Source: Zizania palustris
Taxonomy: Eukaryota; Streptophyta; Magnoliopsida; Poales; Poaceae
Reading direction: 5' to 3'
DNA length: 64,000 nucleotides
Assembly (NCBI GenBank): GCA_019279435.1
Contig: JAAALK010000079.1
Location: 107,923,198-107,987,197 of the forward strand
Both the position numbers and the translations under genes were made by a program. The notes below the pieces were generated by a model. It worked only from the letters and a program-made list of their open reading frames with translations, did no database searches and was not told the DNA's origin. Shown in pieces: positions 57,502 through 64,000 of the stretch (position 1 is its first letter; each line of letters opens with the position of its first letter).

Positions 57502-58426
57502 TGTAATCTGTAAACACATTTATTTTAATAATGAATGCCGATTTAAAATTGTCTCCATATTTACTAGCCCCTCTTTGGGTATAAGCAACTTCGAAATGTA
57601 TTCAAAGATGGTTATGCGCAAAGAAAAAACTTCGGAGTACAATTTTTTGGGGGTTCGGAGCCCCTCTGTCATTTAAAGATCTTTTGAAATCTTATGAAAT
57701 GTCTTCGACTTTTTGTAGTCAGAAGAATGGTAACTTGGTACCTTTGTTTAACGAAAGAAATCAATTGAGATAACTTCCAGGACACTTTAGTGTCTTAAAG
57801 AATTTGTCACTTTGGACTTATGTTAACAGACATTCGAAGCTCATGGCTCAAATGCTGTTTTGCTTTAGCCACCTTCGGCTATTTTTGCAGAAGTCTACCA
57901 GCCAATGGCTTGGACTTCGCAGAATTTGGCCACCTTCGGCTCTTTTTACGGATGTCTACCAGCCAATGGCTTGGACTCCGTATAATTGTAGCCACCTTCG
58001 GCTATTTTTGCAGAAGTCTACCAGCCAATGGCTTGGACTTCGCAGAATTTGGCCACCTTCGGCTCTTTTTACGGATGTCTGCAAGCTGCAGCTTGGACTC
58101 CGCAGATTTTGGCCACCTTCGGCTCTTTTTACGGAAGTCTACCAGCCAATGGCTTGGACTCCATAGAATGTGGTATTGGCTCTTTTACGGATGCCTACAA
58201 GCCGTGGCCTGGGCTCCGGATGGATTTCAGCCACCACACCGGAGGCTTCGACTTTATGGGTTCGAAGTCCGGAAATACAGCCCAACTTAATGACACTTCC
58301 CTCTCGGTCGACCCCACGGTTCCAGCGCGTCCGCTCGGGAAGCTGGGAGTTTATGAGGGGAAGGCAACTATCAGGGTGTATGCTTTATTAATTTAGAGGT
58401 GATTACAAGCGAATTACAAGGAGCCC
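57502..58426. repeat. E3 post-pol region with 61 bp minisatellite
   Basis: GCCACCTTCGGCT recurs at 57868, 57929, 57991, 58052 and 58112 (60-62 bp). Each unit contains the inverted repeat AGCCAATGGCT and TTTTTACGGATGTCTACC-type sequence. The region lies between the stop codons of two converging genes. No credible coding frame; the open frames arise from the repeat. Confidence 0.9.
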
Positions 58427-61400
58427 TTATGCGAAGTATCGTTTCAGGTGCTCCGCATGCCAAGTATGTGCTAACTCTTCACCTTCTAAATTAGCTAATT
58501 TGAATGAACCAGGGCGCCCTGAGCGTACAATTAGATATGGACCTTACCATTTATTGCCTAACTTCCCTGGTGCTATAATGCTTCGTAGAACAAGATGACC
58601 CGGCCTTAACTTGCTGAGCTTAACCTTCGGGTCATACCAAGTCTTCGTCTGCTGATGATATTTTGATAAATTAGCTACAGCCCGAAGTCTTGTTTCTTCT
58701 GACAAATCTAACGAAGCTTGTCTTTCTTCTTCGATGTCCGGTTCGGTGCTGCGAAATGACCCCCCATTTAGCTCTGTTGGAGTCATAGCTTCATCTCCGA
58801 ATAGTAGTCTGAACGGAGTAAAACCTGTGGACCTTGTTTGCGTAGTCCGAATGGACCATAGAATCTTCGGAAGCTCTTCGGTCCACAGTCCCTTTGATAA
58901 TCCTACTATTCTTCGATTTAGCCCTGATAAAATATTTCCATTGGCTCGCTCAACGGCTCCATTCGACTGAGGATGTCTCACTGCAGCAAAACATAGTTGA
59001 ATGCCTAGGTCTTCGCAAAACTTCCTGAAGGGTTCTGCGTCGAACTGTGTTCCATTATCAACTGTGAGATATCTAGGCACTCCGAACCTGCAAATAATGT
59101 TCTTCCAGAAGAATTTCTGTACATTGTTCGAAGTGATAGCTGTTAAGGGCTCTGCTTCCACCCACTTAGAAAAATATTCAATAGCTACCACTGCGAACTT
59201 CAGATTTCCCTTTGATAACGGAAAGGGACCAATTAGATCCATACCCCATCTGGCCATAGGCCATACCGGAGCTATGACTTGAAGAGCTGTTGGTGGGCGA
59301 TGACTCCGTCGACCCATCCACTGGCATCCTTGAGAAGTGCGGACCAAGCTCTCCGCATCAGCTGTTATTGTGGGCCAATAAAGCCCCTGGCGAAGTGTTT
59401 TTCCTGCCAGAGCTCTAGGGGCTAAATGGCTTCCACAAAGGCCTTCGTGAATTTCTCGAAGAATTTCTTGGCCTTCGGCTTGAGATATACATCGGAGTAG
59501 AGGGGAACATACTCCGGCCTTGTATAATATACCGTTGATTAACTGATAGTTTCTTGCTCTGAGCTTTAATCTTGACAACTGGGGCTCTTCGGGCAAATTT
59601 GTTCCTCCTTGCAAGAGTTCTATGATTGAATCTTTCCAATCTGCACTAGGAATGCAAAGAATCTCCGCAGAGGCAATTTGTGGCACTGAAGGTATATTGA
59701 GCTCCTCATAGAAAGCTTCTTCAGGCACATCCACAGCTCCGGCTGCAGCCTTCGCTAAAATGTCCGCTTGCACGTTTTCAGCTCTTGGTGTACTCTGAAT
59801 GGAAATACCCTTGAAGTGTGCTTCGATCTTGCGGATTTCTTCTAAATACTTTGCAAGCTGTGGATGTCGGACTTGAAAACTTTTGTCTACGTGCCCTGCT
59901 ACTATCTTAGAATCTGTTTTTATAATTATCCTTGTAGCCCCTAGAGCACGTGCTTTCCGGAGTCCCAATAAAATCCCTTCGTACTCCGCTATATTATTGG
60001 TAGACTTAAAGTTGAGTCTTGCGGAGTACATTGCTCTTTGCCCTGACGGTGAAATCAATACTGCCCCAATGCCTGCTCCGGATGCTTGGAAAGCCCCATC
60101 GGAGTAAATAATCCAAACTCCGTCATCTGATTTCTCTGGAGTCAACTTCGCAGGTGGAGTCCACTCTGCTACGAAGTCTGCTAGGACTTGAGATTTGATA
60201 GCTGTTCTTGCCAGGAAAGATATGCCGAAGGGTGCTAACTCTACTGCCCACTTTCCAATCCTTCCAGTGGAATCTTTGCTTCGGAGCATATCTCCTAAAG
60301 GATACGAAGTTGGTACAATTACATTGTGAGCCAAAAAATAATGTCTTAGCTTCCTCGAAGCCATTATCAGAGCATAAACGAACTTCTCAAGTTCGGAGTA
60401 TCTTGTCTTCGCTCCTGAGAATGCTTCGGATACAAAATAGACAGGATTTTGGACCAACTTCCCATTGATATCCGCTTCTCTGACAAGGACTGCGCTGACA
60501 GCTGAACCTGTAGCTGCAAGATACAGAAGTAGGGTTTCGTCCGCAATAGGCACCGTAAGTGTAGCAAGATTGCTGAGATAATCTTTAATATCTTCGAAGC
60601 TTTTCTGACACTCCGGTGTCCATGCAAAATCTTCGGACCCTTTCAAAGCTTTAAATATTGGCAAGCTCCTCTCCGCAGACCTTGATAAAAACCTGCTAAG
60701 TGCGGCTAGACGTCCAGTCAGCTTTTGCACTTGCTTTAAATTCTCCGGAGGAGCCATTTTCTGCAGCGCAGTTATTTGAGTAGGGCTAGCTTCAATTCCC
60801 CTGCTTGAAACTAAGTACCCTAACAACTTTCCAACCTTAGCTCCGAATATACATTTTTCGGGGTTAAGACGGATCCCACATGCCCGAAGGCTATTGAATG
60901 TTTCTGCTAAGTCTAGGCTATGTTGGTGCTTTAAAGCACTCTTTATTACAATATCATCCATATAGGCCTCCACATTGCGACCTAGTTGATGACCTAGAGC
61001 CTTAGCAACTAATCTTGAAAAAGTAGCCCCGGCATTTCTTAGGCCGAAGGGCATTCTTACATAGCAGAAGACTCCCGAAGGAGTTACAAAGCTTGTCTTG
61101 ATTTCATCTTCGCGCTTCAACCATATTTGATGATAACCAGAATACGCGTCAAGGAAGCTTAGTAACTCCGAACCTGCAGTGGAGTCAACTAGTTGATCAA
61201 TTCAGGGCATGGGGTAGGGGTCACGTGGGCACGCTTTATTCAGAGATGTGAAATCAATGCACATGCGCCACTTCCCGGAAGACTTCTTCCTGACGAAGAC
61301 TGGGTTGGCTAACCATTCTGTGTGAGCCACTTCTCTGATAATCCCAGCCTTCAACAGTTTTTCAACTTCGTCCTTAGCTAGAGCAGCTCTCTCTGCGGAC

Positions 61401-63820
61401 ATCTTCCGGAGTCCTTGTCGAACAGGCCGGGCCTTCGGGTTTACAAGTAAACTGTGCTCAATAATATCCTGATCGACTCCGGTGATATCTTCGTCAGACC
61501 AAGCGAAGACATCCAAATTTTCTTCTACGACCTTTTCCAAGGAAGTTGCAACTTCAGGAGGTAAATCTTTACCAAATTGAAAGGTGTATTCTTTACCATC
61601 TTTGACAATGATCTTTGTTGCAATCTCTCCTTCGGGACTTGGTCTTGGAAACGACTTCTTCGAAGCTTCAGAGGAGGCTGAAAAAATTTCTTCATTATCT
61701 TGGACACTGTTTACTTGCCTCGGATCAAGAGGAGGACTGTGACCATATTCTGCCCTCCGAGCCATGGCTTGATCTCCGAAGATTGTCAGGACTCCTGCTT
61801 GTGTGGGCATCTTCATGCACAAGTAGTTGTGATGCGCCACAGCTCCGAACTGATTCAACATGCCCCGTCCGAAGATGACATTATAAGCATACGGGGCATC
61901 TACCACATCAAAGATAACTTCTTCAGTTCGGGCTAGTAAACCTTCTCCGAAGGTTACTTCCAAGCCTATCTGGCCAAGTGCATCAAGCGGAGGTCCTGCG
62001 AAGCCTTGCAGAGGACGAGCCGCTGGGAGGAGATGCTTCCGGGAAATGCATAACTGATCGAAGGCTTGCACAAAAATGATATCTGCCGAACTACCTCCGT
62101 CAATTAGCACCCTTCGGACTTCAGTCCCTGCAATATCAGCAGTGATAACCAATGGATCTGCATGCGGGAACTTAATACCAGCTGCATCCTCCGCGGAGAA
62201 AGATATTGGAACATGAGACCACTCCGGCATTGCAGCTGCAGATGACGAAGTCCCAATATGACCTACTTCCCGAACGTACTCTCTTCGCTGTCTCTTGGAC
62301 ATGCTTCCGAGGGTACCTCCTCCGGAGATAGGGAGAACTACTCTCTTTCCTCTATCTTGCCCTTCCTCTTGCTTCGGAGGTGGCATAACATTGGCCACCG
62401 GAGGGTGCCTTGCAGCATCAAAATTTTCTATCCGCGCCACAGCCTGGACCGGGTCTGGGCGCGCTGCTGCTGGACTTCGGTCGGTACTACCTCGACCCGA
62501 AGTTCTTTCCAAGTATTCTCCCCTTAGGGTAAGGATAGCCTTGCAGGTGTCAGTTGCATGGCTTCGATTCTCTCCATGAATACAGCAAAAAAGGGTCTGG
62601 CCCTTGCCAGCCGTTTTTCCTGGCGGCCTCCAGCCGCTGGACTTGTTCCCCGCAGGCTGTGGAGCTCTCTGTATAAACTTCTGTGGGGGTGCAATATTCA
62701 AAACTTCAGAACGAGGGTGCTTTTGCCCTCTTCTTCGATCATGTTGCACTTCGAAGACTGGTTCCTGCGGCTGTGCCGAAGTCTTCACCTCTGTTTTAAC
62801 TTCTTGCAATACCGTTGAAGCAGCAGCAGTCCTCCGAAGCCAACCCTCTTCTGACCTCGCATACTCCTCGAAGTATGACATCAGCTGTGATACTGTGGTG
62901 ATGCTCTTCCGATGCAGTTTATCCAGAAGGCCTTTATGACTGACGCCTTCCCGAGCCGCATCAACCACTGAGGATGTGGACAGCCCCCGAATTTGCGACT
63001 TCGTGTGAGCGAAGCGGTTGAAGTACTGCCTCAATGTTTCTCAAGGGAGCTGTTTCACTTGGAAAAGGCTTCCTGTTGACATGGGAGGCACGAAGGTGCC
63101 CTGAAAGTTACTTATAAACTTCCTCTTCAACTGTGACCACGAATTGATTGATCCTGGCTTTAAAGACCAGAACCATCTCAACGCCACTCCTTGAAGAGCT
63201 AACGGGAAGCACTTCGCCATAGTGTCTCTGTCTCCGCCGCTAGCTTCAATCGCTAGGGCATAAGAACGCGCGAACTCTCCGGGATCTTCATCTCCGGCAT
63301 ACTTACAGAGCTTCGAAGTTTTGAACTTTGGATCGAAGCGAACCTTCTGCAGCTCAGGATGCAACGGAGATTCATTGTCGTAAGAGGCGTTCTCCGGGGC
63401 TTCGGGATAACCAAGATCGTCGTCTTCGGGCACTTCGGGGATAGCTGGGGTGGCTTGAGAGCGAAGCCTGTTCGCAGCCTCTTGTCGCCACCTCGCTACC
63501 TCAGCTTGAAGGTTGGCCATTTGAGTGGCCATGTCTCCAAGGCTATCTTCATCTCCTCCGGAAGGATCTTCCGGGTCTTGAGAACTGGCATGATCAGTTC
63601 GAATCGGGATGGAGGGTGGCGGAATGACTCCGGGCGGTCGGAGTATGGAAGGGGTTGGTGGAGAGGTTTCGTATCCTCGAGGGATAGAAGCCCCTTGCGG
63701 AGTTTGGGGTGGAGGGATAGTCGAAGACCCTCCGACTTCGACTGTGTCGAAGGGTATCTCTCCGGAGATCCGAGAGGACCTCCGAGTGGGATTGCGAGGT
63801 GCGCTCCGCTTAGGAGGCAT
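58427..63820 (-). pseudogene. E3 gag-pol, one frame with three internal stops (1797 codons)
   Basis: Start MPPKRSAPRNPTRRSS at 63820. Gag has a knuckle-like CCIHGENRSHATDTC at about residue 410. Protease DGGSSAD is at about 572. RT has YMDDIV at about 952. A gypsy RNase H lacks its first Asp (LYLAATGSAVSAVL). The archaeal-type RNase H (YSDGAFQASG, about 1237; EYEGILLGL; KTDSKIV; QADILAK) is intact. Integrase has DDE residues at about 1527, 1587 and 1622. The second integrase zinc pair reads RTSQGCQ where X and E2 have RTCQGCQ, so one Cys is Ser. Stops: TGA 63041-63043 (GGA in E2), TGA 61202-61204 (CGA in E2) and TAA 58544-58546 (GAA in E2). The frame is otherwise unbroken, giving a classic single gag-pol polyprotein. 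Confidence 0.94.
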
Positions 63821-63861
63821 GATGTAAAAAGTTGGTAGAGAACGAAGTTTTTTGGACTAAG

Positions 63862-63882
63862 TTCCCCACGGACGGCGCCAAC
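63862..63882 (-). other. E3 primer-binding site
   Basis: TTGGCGCCGTCCGTGGGG on the minus strand lies immediately after the LTR end ACA. The 61 bases between it and the gag ATG hold nothing else. Confidence 0.7.
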
Positions 63883-64000
63883 TGTTGGCGTAAAAGATTA
63901 CGCTAACAGGTTTCTGTAGAAAAGAAACTAACAAACGAAGTGTTTGTGAAGCAAACTCTTCTAAGCCTCCGAAAGGATAATAGCTTAGAATAGTTCGAAA
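63883..64000 (-). repeat. E3 5' LTR, cut by the window end
   Basis: Starts TGTTGGCGTAA at 63883. The 118 visible bases match 52936-53053 with one difference. Confidence 0.92.

Larger units (their letters stand above)
52936..64000 (-). mobile_element. Tat-lineage element E3, nearly complete, runs off the window
   Basis: Minus-strand element: 3' LTR 52936-53406, polypurine tract, convergent aORF gene on plus (53865-57501), minisatellite, gag-pol on minus (63820-58427), primer site and the start of the 5' LTR (63883-64000). The visible 118 bp of 5' LTR differ from the 3' LTR at one position (C/T near 53026), so the insertion is young. Tat assignment rests on two RNase H domains, DGGSSAD protease and RT/integrase sequence style. 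Confidence 0.92.

Noticed and set aside
57804..58396. Repetitive Trp/Leu-rich open frames after the E3 antisense gene
   Set aside because: All three plus frames are open across the 61 bp minisatellite, as expected for a repeat without stops.

Overview
The window is plant nuclear DNA, almost certainly from a large-genome grass (Poaceae). It contains no recognisable host gene. Nearly every base can be assigned to a transposable element, and the elements are nested inside one another. The grass call is an inference from the element types: a Tekay/Del-like chromovirus whose LTR begins TGTAACACCCC, a CACTA element with CACTACTACAAA ends, Tat-lineage Ty3/gypsy elements with an extra antisense gene, and a Helitron ending in CTAG. 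The species cannot be told from this sequence.

Layout. (1) 1-2572 is the end of a decayed chromovirus pol, followed by its 3' LTR (2617-5511 and 20548-20947). (2) That LTR is split by a 15 kb CACTA element (5512-20544, target duplication TTT). The CACTA carries a broken TNP2-like transposase gene, a broken second gene with a Ulp1-type protease, a small spliced gene, a 286 bp tandem array, a large palindrome and five tRNA-like modules. (3) 20948-25356 is the tail of a plus-strand Tat element, here called Y, reduced to its antisense gene. (4) Y is interrupted by a minus-strand Tat element, E2. E2's 3' LTR is split into 25357-25670 and 42179-42360; its body runs 42361-52538 and its 5' LTR starts at 52539. 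(5) Inside the E2 3' LTR lies X, a 5'-truncated plus-strand Tat element (25671-42178). (6) Inside the antisense gene of X lies a 10,059 bp Helitron (29396-39454) with a Rep-helicase gene, an RPA1-like gene and a 165 bp satellite-like array. (7) Inside the E2 5' LTR lies E3 (52936 to the window end), the best preserved Tat element.

How the parts work together. The Tat family (Y, X, E2, E3) has gag-pol on one strand and, between pol and the 3' LTR, a convergent five-exon gene with its own TATA box. This gene is called aORF below. In E3 all four introns splice in frame to an uninterrupted 1110-residue protein, while E3 gag-pol has three stop codons. A 61 bp minisatellite sits between the two converging genes in every copy. 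Extra ORFs are known as a class in Tat elements, so the arrangement is not new in kind. The intact spliced structure, its conservation in four copies, its private promoter and the minisatellite make it the most interesting system here.

All splice sites, frameshifts and boundaries were read by eye from GT/AG signals, frame continuity and comparison among the copies in this window; no database search was possible.
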